Source: Epibacterium ulvae (lineage in GTDB: Bacteria > Pseudomonadota > Alphaproteobacteria > Rhodobacterales > Rhodobacteraceae). From it: DNA of 55,271 bases. Location: NCBI RefSeq assembly GCF_900102795.1, contig NZ_FMWG01000016.1, forward strand, positions 1 to 55,271, in the 5' to 3' direction. Below the pieces are notes generated by a model. It saw only the letters and a list, made by a program, of their open reading frames with translations, ran no database searches and was not told where the DNA came from. The translations under genes were made by a program, and so were the position numbers. How positions within the stretch are numbered: position 1 is the first letter of the stretch; each line of letters opens with the position of its first letter. Positions 43,539 to 52,605 of the stretch are shown here, one piece after another.

Positions 43539-44537
43539 ATGCCGGTGACATTGAAAGAGGTTGCAGAACGCGCAGGCGTCTCACGCTCGGCCGTCTCACG
43601 CACCTTTACCGAAGGTGCCTCGGTCTCTCCAAAGATGCGCCGCAAAGTGGAAAAAGCGGCCCGCGATCTGGGCTATAGCCCCAATGCGCTGGCCTCCTCT
43701 CTCACCACCGGGCGCACCAAGCTGATTGGCCTGGTCTCCAACAACTTTCACAATCCGATCTTCCTAGAGGTCTTTGATCTCTTCACCAGCGGCCTCCAGG
43801 AACGCGGGCTCAGACCCCTGCTGGTCAACCTTACGGATGAAACAAATCCGGCACAATCCGTCCAAATGCTGCGGCAATATTCGGTCGACGGCGTTGTTGT
43901 CGCCTCCTCCACCCTGCTGCCAGAATTTGCCAAAGCGTTTCGCGATGCGGGCGTGCCTGTGGTGCATTCCTTTGGACGTTCCTCCTCCTCGCCCGAGGTC
44001 CATGTGGTGGGCATCGACAACGTCGCATGTGGCCGCATGGCAGCCCGCAGTCTGGTGTCGCGCGGATATAGCCATGTCGCCTTTATGGGGGGGCCTGAAA
44101 AAGCAACCTCAACCCAAGACCGCTATGCCGGCTTTATGTCCGAAATGAAACATCACCCCGGCGTTCAGGTCAGCTACTCTTTTGCTGAAGCCTACAGTTT
44201 CGACGCCGGGCGAAAAGAAATGCTGCGCCTACTGAATGTTGGCCCCGCACAGGCCTATTTCTGCGGCGATGATGTTTTATCAATCGGGGCGCTCTCCGCG
44301 GTGCAAACCAGCGGTCTGAAAACACCAGATGACATCGGCATCATTGGCCTCAATGATATGGAAATGTCGCGCTGGGAAAACATCAACTTGACCACAATCC
44401 ACCAGCCGATCCGCCAGATTGTGACGTCATCGATTGAATTGATGGTGGCAATGTTGGATGACCCGCATCGCTATCCCGAAGCCCGCATTTTCCCCTGCTC
44501 CATTGTGGAGCGCGGCACGCTTAAAGCCCCACAATAA
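43539..44537 (+). CDS. LacI-family regulator of the iol locus
   Basis: A 332-residue LacI/GalR protein: helix-turn-helix MPVTLKEVAERAGVSRSAVSRTFTEGASVS and hinge YSPNALASSLTTGRT, then an effector domain (about 60-330). It is divergent from the ABC operon. TTGCAACCGGTTGCAA lies in its own control region and again between the two other iol units, so it is the natural candidate regulator of all of them. Confidence 0.9.
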   Translation: MPVTLKEVAERAGVSRSAVSRTFTEGASVSPKMRRKVEKAARDLGYSPNALASSLTTGRTKLIGLVSNNFHNPIFLEVFDLFTSGLQERGLRPLLVNLTDETNPAQSVQMLRQYSVDGVVVASSTLLPEFAKAFRDAGVPVVHSFGRSSSSPEVHVVGIDNVACGRMAARSLVSRGYSHVAFMGGPEKATSTQDRYAGFMSEMKHHPGVQVSYSFAEAYSFDAGRKEMLRLLNVGPAQAYFCGDDVLSIGALSAVQTSGLKTPDDIGIIGLNDMEMSRWENINLTTIHQPIRQIVTSSIELMVAMLDDPHRYPEARIFPCSIVERGTLKAPQ

Positions 44538-44548
44538 CCCATCCTTCA

Positions 44549-44582
44549 TAAAACGCCCCCGAGTTTTGGAGGCGTTTTTTAT
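44549..44582. terminator. Intrinsic terminator between convergent genes
   Basis: AAACGCC and GGCGTTT pair around CCCGAGTTTTGGA, followed by TTTTATTT on the plus strand and preceded by an A-run that serves the minus strand. It ends the LacI gene and possibly the convergent oxidoreductase operon. Confidence 0.8.
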
Positions 44583-44595
44583 TTATTGCAATGCC

Positions 44596-45729
44596 TTAGC
44601 GAAAAATCGAAGGTCTTGCATCCATCCAAACGCCACCATCCTTGGCTGAGGCCACGGCCGTGTGCACCGCCGCCATCGACCGCACGCCATCCGCTGCATT
44701 GGGCAGACCCTCGCGCACTTCTCCGCGAATGGCATCCGCAAGATCACAGTAGATATTGGCCACCGCCAGCGGGAACCCTTCCGGGTGCGCAATCGCGACC
44801 CGGCTCAGACGTTGTGCATCAGCATGCAATCCGCCCTCCCCCTTTTCAATGATCTGCGTACGCCCGCCAACAGGGGTATAAATCAACTGGTTTGGCTGCT
44901 CAGACGCCCATTTCAGACCTGCCGTTTCCCCAAAGACCTGAATTTCAAACCCATGCTGACGACCAATTGCCACAGAAGAGGTCCACAGACGCCCAACCGT
45001 GCCACCTTCCATACGGAAATTGACCATTGCGTCATCTTCCAGCTCACGGCTCGCGATGGTTGAAGCAAAATCCGCAGATAGGGTTTTCACCTCATCATTG
45101 GCGATAAAGCTTGCCATATGCAGCGCATGAATGCCGCAATCCGCAAACTGACCTGACACACCTGCCATCGCCGGATCATAGCGCCAGCGCACCCGTGGAT
45201 TATCGGCATCTGTTGCATCGCCGTGATGGCCGTGGCTAAAATTCGTGACCACAACGCGAACCTTACCCAATTCGCCATTTCGCACCATCGCGCGAGCCTG
45301 ACGCACCATTGGATAGGCCGAATAGCAGTAATTCACCGCGCAGATCTTGCCGGTCGCCTCAGCGATTTTGACGATCTCTTCGCCTTCTTCAACGGTCATG
45401 GTCATCGGCTTTTCGCAAAGCACGTTGAACCCCGCCTCAAGAAAAGACTTAGTGATCTCAAAATGGGTCGAATTTGGCGTCGCAACCGTCACCAGATCAA
45501 TGCGATCGTCGCGCCCCTTTTCGCTTGCCAGCATCTCCTGCCAGTCGCCATAGGCGCGATCCGCTGTAATGCCCAGACGCTGCGCATATTCACGCCCCAC
45601 ATCTGCCCGATGGTCCAATGCGCCAGCCGCCAGTTCAAACTGACCATCCGCCAAAGCACCCAATCGGTGCGCAGGTCCAATCTGGCTGCCTTCACCGCCG
45701 CCGATCATGCCCCATTTCAATTTTGCCAT
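44596..45729 (-). CDS. Gfo/Idh/MocA-family oxidoreductase
   Basis: A 377-residue NAD(P)-dependent sugar or polyol dehydrogenase: Rossmann GMIGGGEGSQIG (glycine-rich), VATPNSTHFE, the EKPMTMT motif with the catalytic Lys and a DCGIHALHMASF segment. The ATG at 45729 (MAKLKWGMIG) is preferred; upstream ATGs at 45735 and 45759 exist. It is the last gene of a three-gene operon and probably oxidises an inositol isomer or a derivative. Confidence 0.88.
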   Translation of the reverse strand: MAKLKWGMIGGGEGSQIGPAHRLGALADGQFELAAGALDHRADVGREYAQRLGITADRAYGDWQEMLASEKGRDDRIDLVTVATPNSTHFEITKSFLEAGFNVLCEKPMTMTVEEGEEIVKIAEATGKICAVNYCYSAYPMVRQARAMVRNGELGKVRVVVTNFSHGHHGDATDADNPRVRWRYDPAMAGVSGQFADCGIHALHMASFIANDEVKTLSADFASTIASRELEDDAMVNFRMEGGTVGRLWTSSVAIGRQHGFEIQVFGETAGLKWASEQPNQLIYTPVGGRTQIIEKGEGGLHADAQRLSRVAIAHPEGFPLAVANIYCDLADAIRGEVREGLPNAADGVRSMAAVHTAVASAKDGGVWMDARPSIFR

Positions 45730-45772
45730 GGCCCTCATCCTTTTTGCCAAAGCTGTCATTCAACCCGCTCCC

Positions 45773-45792
45773 TGTGCACCCTGAGGTGCACA
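45773..45792. repeat. TGTGCACC-CTGA-GGTGCACA hairpin
   Basis: A perfect 8-bp stem with a tetraloop in the 96-base gap between the IolE-like and oxidoreductase genes, followed by two GGTGTAC repeats (45796-45802 and 45807-45813). It may be an mRNA processing or stabilising element. Confidence 0.4.
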
Positions 45793-45825
45793 AGGGGTGT
45801 ACGGGCGGTGTACAGGAAGTGCCCC

Positions 45826-46716
45826 CTAAAATCCGATGGACTGCAGGTATTCCCGGTTTTTGCGTGCATCTCCAACGGGATCAGGATCCAGCGTCGGATC
45901 ACAGTCCTGTTCGACTGTGCACCAGCCTTCAAAATTAGCGTCCAGCAGAACCTGACGCACCGCGGGGAAATCCACATCGCCCTCGCCAAGGTTGCAGAAA
46001 ATCCCCTGCCCGCAGGCATCATAGAATCCCGTGCGTTTCTCGATCACATCTGCCTTCACCGAAGGTGATATATCTTTGAAATGCATGTATGAAATTCGGC
46101 TGACATGCCGCTTCATAAAGGCAACTGGATCAAATCCTGCGTAGGAATGATGCCCCGTATCAAAACAGATTTTCAAAATGTTTTCATCGACTTCGCTCAG
46201 CAGGCGCTCAAGCTCTGGTTCGAAATCCATGAACCCTGCGGCATGGGCGTGAATGCCAACGGTCAACCCGTATTCCTCAGAGCCAATACGCGCGGTTTCG
46301 GCAATGCGATCCCGGTAGGCTTGCCATTCCGCCTTGTCCATTTGCTCCGCTTCCGCCGCACGCCCCGCCGTTGGCGCCCGACGCTCTGAAATAGAATCGA
46401 TCAAGACCATATGCTCAGCCCCATGCGCCTTTAGCGCCTTTGCCGTGCGATGGGTTGCATCCAGAACGTCGTCAAACGCGGCTGGATCATGGTAAGGGCG
46501 AAACACCACCCCGCCAATCAATTGCAGGTCATTCTTGGCCAGTTCATCCGCCAAAATGCTAGGATCTTCAGGCATATAGCCAACCGGACCCAGTTCAATT
46601 CCTTTGCAACCCGCCTCTGCACAATCCTTCAAAACGGATTGCCAGTTGGGATTGCGAGGGTCGTTTGCAAATTCCACACCCCATGAACAGGGCGCGTTGC
46701 CAATTCTGATTGTCAT
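45826..46716 (-). CDS. IolE/IolI-like TIM-barrel sugar isomerase or dehydratase
   Basis: A 296-residue xylose-isomerase-like TIM barrel: MTIRIGNAPCSWGVEF, GCKGIELGPVGYMP, a HAHAAG metal region, CFDTGHHSYAG with an Asp/His and WCTVEQDCD with a final Glu. The metal-ligand set fits inosose dehydratase (IolE) or inosose isomerase (IolI). As an iol locus needs IolE before IolD, the dehydratase is more likely. The ATG at 46716 has GGAAAGG upstream. Gap to the preceding gene is 19 bases. Confidence 0.82.
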   Translation of the reverse strand: MTIRIGNAPCSWGVEFANDPRNPNWQSVLKDCAEAGCKGIELGPVGYMPEDPSILADELAKNDLQLIGGVVFRPYHDPAAFDDVLDATHRTAKALKAHGAEHMVLIDSISERRAPTAGRAAEAEQMDKAEWQAYRDRIAETARIGSEEYGLTVGIHAHAAGFMDFEPELERLLSEVDENILKICFDTGHHSYAGFDPVAFMKRHVSRISYMHFKDISPSVKADVIEKRTGFYDACGQGIFCNLGEGDVDFPAVRQVLLDANFEGWCTVEQDCDPTLDPDPVGDARKNREYLQSIGF

Positions 46717-46735
46717 CTTGAAACCTTTCCGATGC

Positions 46736-47851
46736 TCAGAATGCGTTGATATGTTTCCATGTTTGGTCTTTAGCCGAGGCAAGCACCGCCGCGACAATCC
46801 GGTTCACCTCATGGCCATCACGAAAGGTCGGCCAAAGGGATTTTCCCTGTTCGATAGCGGCAAGAAAATCGCGCGCTTCGATAATGATCTGATCCTGATA
46901 CCCGGTGCCATGCCCCGGCCCCTGACAGAAGGGTTCATAATCAGGATGGGCCGGCCCCGTGAGGATTTTGGTAAACCCCTGCGTTGCGGCAGGTCCGTCA
47001 CGCAGGTACAACCAAAGCGCGTTTTGATCTTCTTGATCGAAACGAATTGCGCCTTTTGTTCCCGTGATTTCATAGGCGTAGCCCATCTTACGACCCGTGG
47101 CGATACGACTGAAATACATCTGCCCCATCGCTCCATTCTCAAAGCGACACATCATCTGGGCGTGGTCATCATTGCTGACGTCGCCGCCCGGACGGGTTTT
47201 GTGAACGGTTTCAACCTCGCCCATGACGCGTGTGATCGGCCCCAACAGCGCAAGCGCCGCATTGATCATATGCGGCGCAAGATCGCCCATAGTGCCATTT
47301 GCCATCCCCGTGGTGCGCCATGTGGCGGGCTCATCAGGGTCGGCCATGAAATCTTCGGTGTGCTCGCCACGAAACCAGGTGATATCCCCGATCGCACCTT
47401 CGGCAATCAGCTTGCGTGCATATTGGCTTGCGGGCGTGCGGATGTAGTTAAAGCCCACCATATTGACAACGCCTGAAGCTTCAGCCGCGGCTGTCATCGC
47501 AGCGCTATCTTCTATCGAAGCGCCCAGAGGCTTTTCACAAAATACTGGTTTTCCAAGAGAAAAAGCTGCCTCTGCCACCGCGCGATGGGTGGATTGCGGC
47601 GTGGCAATCACAATTGCTTCGACCTTTGGATCTTCAACCAATGCACGCCAATCATCTGTCGCGCGGTTAAACCCATACGCACTACGATAGCGTTCTGCAC
47701 TTTCGGCAGAGCTTGCGCAGACCATTTCCAGACGCGGGCGCAGCGCAGTATCAAACACCGCCCCTACAGCCGACATCGCAACGGCGTGCGCCTTGCCCAT
47801 ATAGCCTCCGCCCAGGATACCGATTCCAATTTCTGTTCGCTGTTTCGACAT
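46736..47851 (-). CDS. Gfo/Idh/MocA-family oxidoreductase, inositol-dehydrogenase-like
   Basis: A 371-residue enzyme: Rossmann GIGILGGGYMGKAHA, IATPQSTHRAVAE, FCEKPLGASIED (catalytic Lys), DLAPHMINAAL. The start at 47851 (MSKQRTEIG) follows GGGAGGGG. It heads the minus-strand operon opposite iolD, and the operator at 47892-47909 lies 41 bases above. Likely oxidises myo-inositol or another isomer to an inosose. Confidence 0.88.
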   Translation of the reverse strand: MSKQRTEIGIGILGGGYMGKAHAVAMSAVGAVFDTALRPRLEMVCASSAESAERYRSAYGFNRATDDWRALVEDPKVEAIVIATPQSTHRAVAEAAFSLGKPVFCEKPLGASIEDSAAMTAAAEASGVVNMVGFNYIRTPASQYARKLIAEGAIGDITWFRGEHTEDFMADPDEPATWRTTGMANGTMGDLAPHMINAALALLGPITRVMGEVETVHKTRPGGDVSNDDHAQMMCRFENGAMGQMYFSRIATGRKMGYAYEITGTKGAIRFDQEDQNALWLYLRDGPAATQGFTKILTGPAHPDYEPFCQGPGHGTGYQDQIIIEARDFLAAIEQGKSLWPTFRDGHEVNRIVAAVLASAKDQTWKHINAF

Positions 47852-47891
47852 GCCACCCCTCCCAAGATAAAGACACGCTTTGCAATTACCG

Positions 47892-47909
47892 TTTGCAACC
47901 GGTTGCAAA
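47892..47909. promoter_or_regulatory. LacI-type operator 2 of the iol locus
   Basis: TTTGCAACCGGTTGCAAA is a perfect 18-bp palindrome in the divergent region between the inositol-dehydrogenase-like gene and iolD. It contains the operator 1 sequence unchanged. Confidence 0.88.
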
Positions 47910-48008
47910 ACTTGTATCCTCAGATTCGAAATCTCGCAAGCTGCATTCGGCCTGAAACCGAATTTTCCGCTGACCATCTTACGACCATCCCACAAGGGTT
48001 CGCGCCAT

Positions 48009-49877
48009 ATGACGACATCCAGCTCAACAGTAACACTGACCACTGCGCAAGCGATTATTCGCTGGCTTTCCAATCAGTTCATCGAAATCAACGGCACTGA
48101 ATACCGTGTCTGCGGCGGTGGTTTTGGCATCTTTGGTCATGGCAATGTGACCTGCCTTGGCGAAGCGCTTTATGGCGTTCAGGAGGAGTTGCCCCTGTAT
48201 CGCGGACAGAATGAACAAAGCATGGGGTTTGCAGCGGCGGGCTATGCAAAACAGTGGCTGCGTCAGCGCTTTATGTTCTGCACAGCTTCGGCGGGTCCGG
48301 GCACGGCTAACCTGCTGACCGCGGCGGGGCTTGCCCATGCCAACCGCCTGCCGATGTTGATGCTATGCGGTGACGCCTTCCTGACCCGCCTGCCCGATCC
48401 GGTGCTGCAGCAGATGGAGAATTTCAACGACCCAACCTTTGGCGTGAATGATGCGTTTAAACCAGTCAGCCGCTATTGGGACCGCATCAGCCATCCCGCA
48501 CAGGTGATCCAATCATTGCCAAATGCTTTGGCGACGATGCTTGATCCGGCAGATTGTGGCCCTGCATTTCTGGGACTGCCACAGGACGTGCAGGGCTGGA
48601 CTTATGACTATCCGCTGTCCTTCTTTGAAAAGAAAGTGCACCGTATTCGCCGTCAATCACCTGACGAGGCGGAGCTTGCAGACGCGGTTGCCCTGCTGAA
48701 AACAGCCAAACGTCCTATGATCATCGCAGGCGGCGGCATCCAGTATTCACGCGCGGTGACCGAGCTGACAGATTTTGCCGAAACACACCAAATCCCCGTT
48801 GTGGAGACCATTGCCGGGCGCGCCAATTTGCTGGCAACGCATCCGCTGAACATCGGCCCCCTTGGCGTGACGGGGTCAAACAGCGCCAATGCCATTGCAG
48901 AAGAGGCGGATGTGATCCTTGCCGTTGGCACACGCCTGCAGGATTTCACCACGGGATCCTGGACCGCCTTTGCGCAGGATGCCAAATTTATCTCGATCAA
49001 TGCAGGGCGTCATGACGCGGGCAAACATATGTCGCTGCCGGTGGTTGGGGATGCCAAACTGTCGCTGACCGCGCTGAGCGGCGAGCTGGATTATACAGGA
49101 CCTGCTGATTGGGTTTCCAAGGCGCAGGGGCATCGTGCGGAATGGGATGCCTACGTGGCTGAAAACGTATCTTATGGCAACCGCCCCAATTCCTATGCGC
49201 AGGCCATCGGCGTTGTGAATGCGTTGTGTGACCCACGGGATCGCGTAGTTGCAGCGGCTGGCGGACTACCAGCCGAGGTCACCGCCAATTGGCGCACCTT
49301 GGACATCGGCACGGTGGATGTTGAATTTGGCTTTAGCTGTATGGGTTATGAAATCGCCGGTGCCTGGGGCGCCCGCATTGCCCAAGCGGAACGCGAACCA
49401 GATCAAGACACCATTACATTCTGCGGTGATGGATCTTATATGATGTTGAATTCAGACATCTATTCCAGCGTGTTAAGTCAGAAAAAGATGATCGTTCTTG
49501 TGTTAGACAACGGCGGTTTCGCTGTCATCAACAAACTACAGAACAACACCGGCAACGAGAGCTTTAACAATCTCTTGGCGGATTGCCCCACAATTCCAAC
49601 GCCCTTTGGCGTGGATTTCACGGCCCATGCAGCGGCAATGGGGGCTGCGGCGGAAAAAGTCGCTAATCCGGCAGAGCTGGGGGAGGCATTCAAACGGGCC
49701 AAAGCCTCGGACAAGACATATGTGATTGTAATGGATGTGGACGCCTATGAAGGGTGGACGCAGGAAGGCCACACATGGTGGGAGGTTGGCACCCCCCATA
49801 TCACCAATAGCGACCGTGTGCGTGACGCCCATGTCGATTGGGAATCCAGCCGCGCCAAGCAGCGAAAGGGCGTGTGA
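48009..49877 (+). CDS. iolD: 3D-(3,5/4)-trihydroxycyclohexane-1,2-dione hydrolase
   Basis: IolD cleaves the six-carbon ring of the dehydrated inosose to 5-deoxy-glucuronate using thiamine diphosphate. The 622-residue protein has the three ThDP-enzyme domains: an N-terminal domain with LPLYRGQNEQSMG (catalytic Glu region), a central domain (about 200-340) and the C-terminal ThDP motif FCGDGSYMMLNSDIYSSV. The ATG at 48009 (MTTSSSTVTL) is chosen by conservation of the domain start; AAGGG lies about 14 bases upstream. The stop overlaps iolC by 1 base. Confidence 0.93.
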   Translation: MTTSSSTVTLTTAQAIIRWLSNQFIEINGTEYRVCGGGFGIFGHGNVTCLGEALYGVQEELPLYRGQNEQSMGFAAAGYAKQWLRQRFMFCTASAGPGTANLLTAAGLAHANRLPMLMLCGDAFLTRLPDPVLQQMENFNDPTFGVNDAFKPVSRYWDRISHPAQVIQSLPNALATMLDPADCGPAFLGLPQDVQGWTYDYPLSFFEKKVHRIRRQSPDEAELADAVALLKTAKRPMIIAGGGIQYSRAVTELTDFAETHQIPVVETIAGRANLLATHPLNIGPLGVTGSNSANAIAEEADVILAVGTRLQDFTTGSWTAFAQDAKFISINAGRHDAGKHMSLPVVGDAKLSLTALSGELDYTGPADWVSKAQGHRAEWDAYVAENVSYGNRPNSYAQAIGVVNALCDPRDRVVAAAGGLPAEVTANWRTLDIGTVDVEFGFSCMGYEIAGAWGARIAQAEREPDQDTITFCGDGSYMMLNSDIYSSVLSQKKMIVLVLDNGGFAVINKLQNNTGNESFNNLLADCPTIPTPFGVDFTAHAAAMGAAAEKVANPAELGEAFKRAKASDKTYVIVMDVDAYEGWTQEGHTWWEVGTPHITNSDRVRDAHVDWESSRAKQRKGV

Positions 49878-50857
49878 TGGACAAGCTGATCAAAGGCATC
49901 ACCCAGAAGAACTTTGCGGTTTTTGGTCGTGCGGGGATGGATATGTTTGCCGATCCCATTGGCACCAAAAGCGAATATGCTGAGAGCTTTCGCTCAGATC
50001 TTGGCGGGTCTTCCGCGAATATCTGTGCGGGCCTGTGCAAACTGGGGTCACGTTCAGCGCTGGTGACATCTGTATCCGATGATGCGGTGGGGCGGTTTTG
50101 CCTGAACCGGTTGGAACACTACGGCGTGGATACGCAATATGTGCGCAAGGTGGGCGGCGAATATCGCACCTCTCTGGCGATCTATGAAAGCAGCATGGAT
50201 GACTTTCAAAATGTGATCTACCGCAACAATGCGGCGGATTTTCAAGTGACCGAAGCGGATATGGAAGCCGTAGACTATAGCGCCTTTGGTGCGGCGATCA
50301 GTGCGGGCACCGTTTTTGCAGCCGAGCCTTCGCGGAGTGCGACCTTTCGCGCCTTTGAAAAGGCCCGTGCGGCGGGATTGCCGGTGATTTTTGACATTGA
50401 TTATAGGCCCTATTCCTGGCCCTCCCCCGAAGTTGCAGCAGATGTTCTAACCCGCGCTGGTGAGGCCAGCGACATGATCGTCGGCAATGATGAAGAGTTC
50501 GGCTTTATGGCAGGCGGCATTGAAAAAGGTCTGGAGAAGGCCCGCGCGCTGGCGGTTGAGGGGCGCGTGGTGATTTACAAAATGGGTCACGAAGGTGCGA
50601 TCACCTTTGTAGACGGACAAGAAATCCGTACCGGGATCTACCCTGTGACTGCCGTGAAACCCAACGGCGCAGGAGACAGCTTTATGGCGGGGCTACTTGC
50701 CGGGATCGCCGAAGGGCGCAGCTGGAAAGAGGCCGTTTTGCGCGGCTCTGCCTGCGCATCCATCGTGGTGTCCCAACCCGGCTGCGCACCTGCCATGCCA
50801 ACAACAGATCAGCTGGAGGCCTTTCTGGCCGAACATGCTGGCCCGACTGACGTCTAA
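49877..50857 (+). CDS. iolC: 5-dehydro-2-deoxygluconokinase
   Basis: IolC phosphorylates 5-dehydro-2-deoxygluconate. The 326-residue PfkB-fold kinase shows FGRAGMDMFADPIG, LGGSSANICAGLCKLG (sugar-binding), DIDYRPYSW and the GAGDSFMAGLLAG motif with catalytic Asp. Start ATG overlaps the iolD TGA (TGATG). It lacks the C-terminal DUF2090 domain seen in some fused IolC proteins; a separate aldolase gene is nearby. Confidence 0.93.
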   Translation: MDKLIKGITQKNFAVFGRAGMDMFADPIGTKSEYAESFRSDLGGSSANICAGLCKLGSRSALVTSVSDDAVGRFCLNRLEHYGVDTQYVRKVGGEYRTSLAIYESSMDDFQNVIYRNNAADFQVTEADMEAVDYSAFGAAISAGTVFAAEPSRSATFRAFEKARAAGLPVIFDIDYRPYSWPSPEVAADVLTRAGEASDMIVGNDEEFGFMAGGIEKGLEKARALAVEGRVVIYKMGHEGAITFVDGQEIRTGIYPVTAVKPNGAGDSFMAGLLAGIAEGRSWKEAVLRGSACASIVVSQPGCAPAMPTTDQLEAFLAEHAGPTDV

Positions 50858-50871
50858 GGAGGAGACAACGG

Positions 50872-51714
50872 ATGCACATCGCGCCGCACGACAATCAGAA
50901 CAAACCCATCGTGGACGTGGACCATGATCTGGTGCCTCTGAACTATTTTAACATTGTGAAGCTGAAAAAGGGCGAGGTCTTTGACTATGCCGTGCCTGGC
51001 TATGAGACTTGCGTGGTCCCTGCGACCGGCACCGTAGATGTGGACGTGGATGGCGCAGGTTTTGCTAAGGTCGGCAATCGCGGCGTTGATGTCTGGGATG
51101 GAGAGCCTGAAGGCGTTTATGTGCCGGTTGGTGCAAAAACGCGGCTGGCCTGTGTCTCTGATGAAGCCGAGGTTTTCATTGCCGGCGCCAAATACGACAA
51201 GGTTCTGGAACCTTTTGACGTGCGTAAAGCTGAATTGGACGTGGTCCAATACGGATCAGACGACACCAAAACCCATCGTAAAATCAAACACATCCTAGGC
51301 GCAGGCCATCATGATAAGGTTGGTCGCCTATTGGTGTCTGAACTTTACACCGTTGGCGCTGGTGGCTGGTCAGGGTTTCCAAGCCACAAGCATGATACGG
51401 ACAATCTGCCCGATGAAACCCGTCATGATGAGACCTATAATTTCAGGTTCAAGCCGAACTACGGCTCTGGCCTGCAGATGCTGCAGCGGGTCGATAATGA
51501 ACCGGGTGATGCCTATCACATCATGGATGGTTCAACGGTGATGATTGACAAAGGATACCACCCTTGTGCCGTGCTGCCCGGATATGAAATGTATTATTTC
51601 ACCATTCTTGGCGGGCTCAGCCAGCGGTCTTTGAAACAGAATTTTCAAGAGACCCATGCTGAGCAGCTGCACACAATCCCTGGTATTATGGATATGGTGG
51701 CCAAGTTCAAATGA
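50872..51714 (+). CDS. iolB: 5-deoxy-glucuronate isomerase
   Basis: IolB converts 5-deoxy-glucuronate to 5-dehydro-2-deoxygluconate. The 280-residue bicupin matches family length. HKHDTDN and DETYNFRF are the metal-binding cupin segments, and KGYHPCAVLPGYEMYYF is another. GGAGG precedes the ATG; the stop overlaps the aldolase gene by 4 bases (ATGA). Confidence 0.93.
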   Translation: MHIAPHDNQNKPIVDVDHDLVPLNYFNIVKLKKGEVFDYAVPGYETCVVPATGTVDVDVDGAGFAKVGNRGVDVWDGEPEGVYVPVGAKTRLACVSDEAEVFIAGAKYDKVLEPFDVRKAELDVVQYGSDDTKTHRKIKHILGAGHHDKVGRLLVSELYTVGAGGWSGFPSHKHDTDNLPDETRHDETYNFRFKPNYGSGLQMLQRVDNEPGDAYHIMDGSTVMIDKGYHPCAVLPGYEMYYFTILGGLSQRSLKQNFQETHAEQLHTIPGIMDMVAKFK

Positions 51715-52541
51715 CACTCGCGACACTTTCGGACGTATTGCAACCCGCATTGCGAGAGGGCTACGCTGTGGCTGGTCTTGTCACTTTGGGCTGGGAAGAT
51801 ATGCAGGCCTATGTGGCGGCCGCTGAGGCTGAAAACTGTCCGGTGATCCTGCAGGCTGGCCCCTCTTGCCGAGCCCATACGCCCTTGCCAATCCTTGGTA
51901 AAATGTTCCGCCATCTGGCGGAACAGGCCACTGTGCCCGTGGTCGCTCATCTGGATCATGGCTACACGGCAGAAGATTGCAAAATCGCGATTGAGTCTGG
52001 CTTTACCTCGGTCATGTTTGATGGCTCTCGCACGCCTTTACAGCAAAATATTGATGACACAGCCAAAATCGCTGAAATGGCCCATGCCGCTGGGATCTCT
52101 TGTGAGGGAGAGATTGGCTTTGTTGGTTATGCTGATGGTGAGAGCTCGGCTGGAACGGATCCTGAAGAAGCCGCAAAATTTGCGCGCGACAGCGGCGTCG
52201 ATGCGATGGCGATTTCAGTTGGCAATGTGCATTTGCAACAAGACAAAGAAGGTGGTTTGGATGAACCACGCATCCGGGCGATTGAAGCCGTCACAGAGGT
52301 GCCATTGGTGATCCACGGCGGCTCTGGCGTGCCGGTAGCACAGCGCAAATCGCTGTCGCAAAGGTCAAAGATTTGCAAATTCAACATTGGAACAGAGCTG
52401 CGCATGGCCTTTGGCACAGCCCTGCGCGAAGCCGTGAACAGTGACCCTGAGCGTTTTGATCGTGTTTCGATCCTGAAAGAGACACATGTGCCTCTTGTGA
52501 CAGCCACACGGCAGGTTCTGCAGGGGTTTAAGCGTCTCTAA
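51711..52541 (+). CDS. iolJ: Class II aldolase, IolJ-type
   Basis: IolJ-type aldolases split 5-dehydro-2-deoxygluconate 6-phosphate into dihydroxyacetone phosphate and malonate semialdehyde. The 276-residue protein has class II (zinc) FBP-aldolase motifs: VVAHLDHGYT (Zn-binding His), SVMFDGSRTP, ISCEGEIGFVG, and VIHGGSGVP with the Gly loop. Fructose-bisphosphate or tagatose-type aldolase is the alternative, but the operon favours IolJ. The methylmalonate-semialdehyde dehydrogenase (iolA) needed next is not in the window. Confidence 0.85.
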   Translation: MTLATLSDVLQPALREGYAVAGLVTLGWEDMQAYVAAAEAENCPVILQAGPSCRAHTPLPILGKMFRHLAEQATVPVVAHLDHGYTAEDCKIAIESGFTSVMFDGSRTPLQQNIDDTAKIAEMAHAAGISCEGEIGFVGYADGESSAGTDPEEAAKFARDSGVDAMAISVGNVHLQQDKEGGLDEPRIRAIEAVTEVPLVIHGGSGVPVAQRKSLSQRSKICKFNIGTELRMAFGTALREAVNSDPERFDRVSILKETHVPLVTATRQVLQGFKRL

Positions 52542-52572
52542 TTTTGGCACGCAAAGATCTGATCAGTTGAAT

Positions 52573-52605
52573 CGGGTTTGCACAAGAGGGGCAAACCCGT
52601 TTTAT
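52573..52605 (+). terminator. Intrinsic terminator of iolDCBJ
   Basis: CGGGTTTGC (52573-52581) and GCAAACCCG (52591-52599) form a perfect 9-bp stem followed by TTTTAT, 31 bases after the aldolase stop. Confidence 0.85.

Noticed and set aside
47852-48073. Extension of the inositol-dehydrogenase-like gene over the operator
   Set aside because: It would run through the TTGCAACCGGTTGCAA operator and the iolD start; a strong ribosome site precedes 47851.
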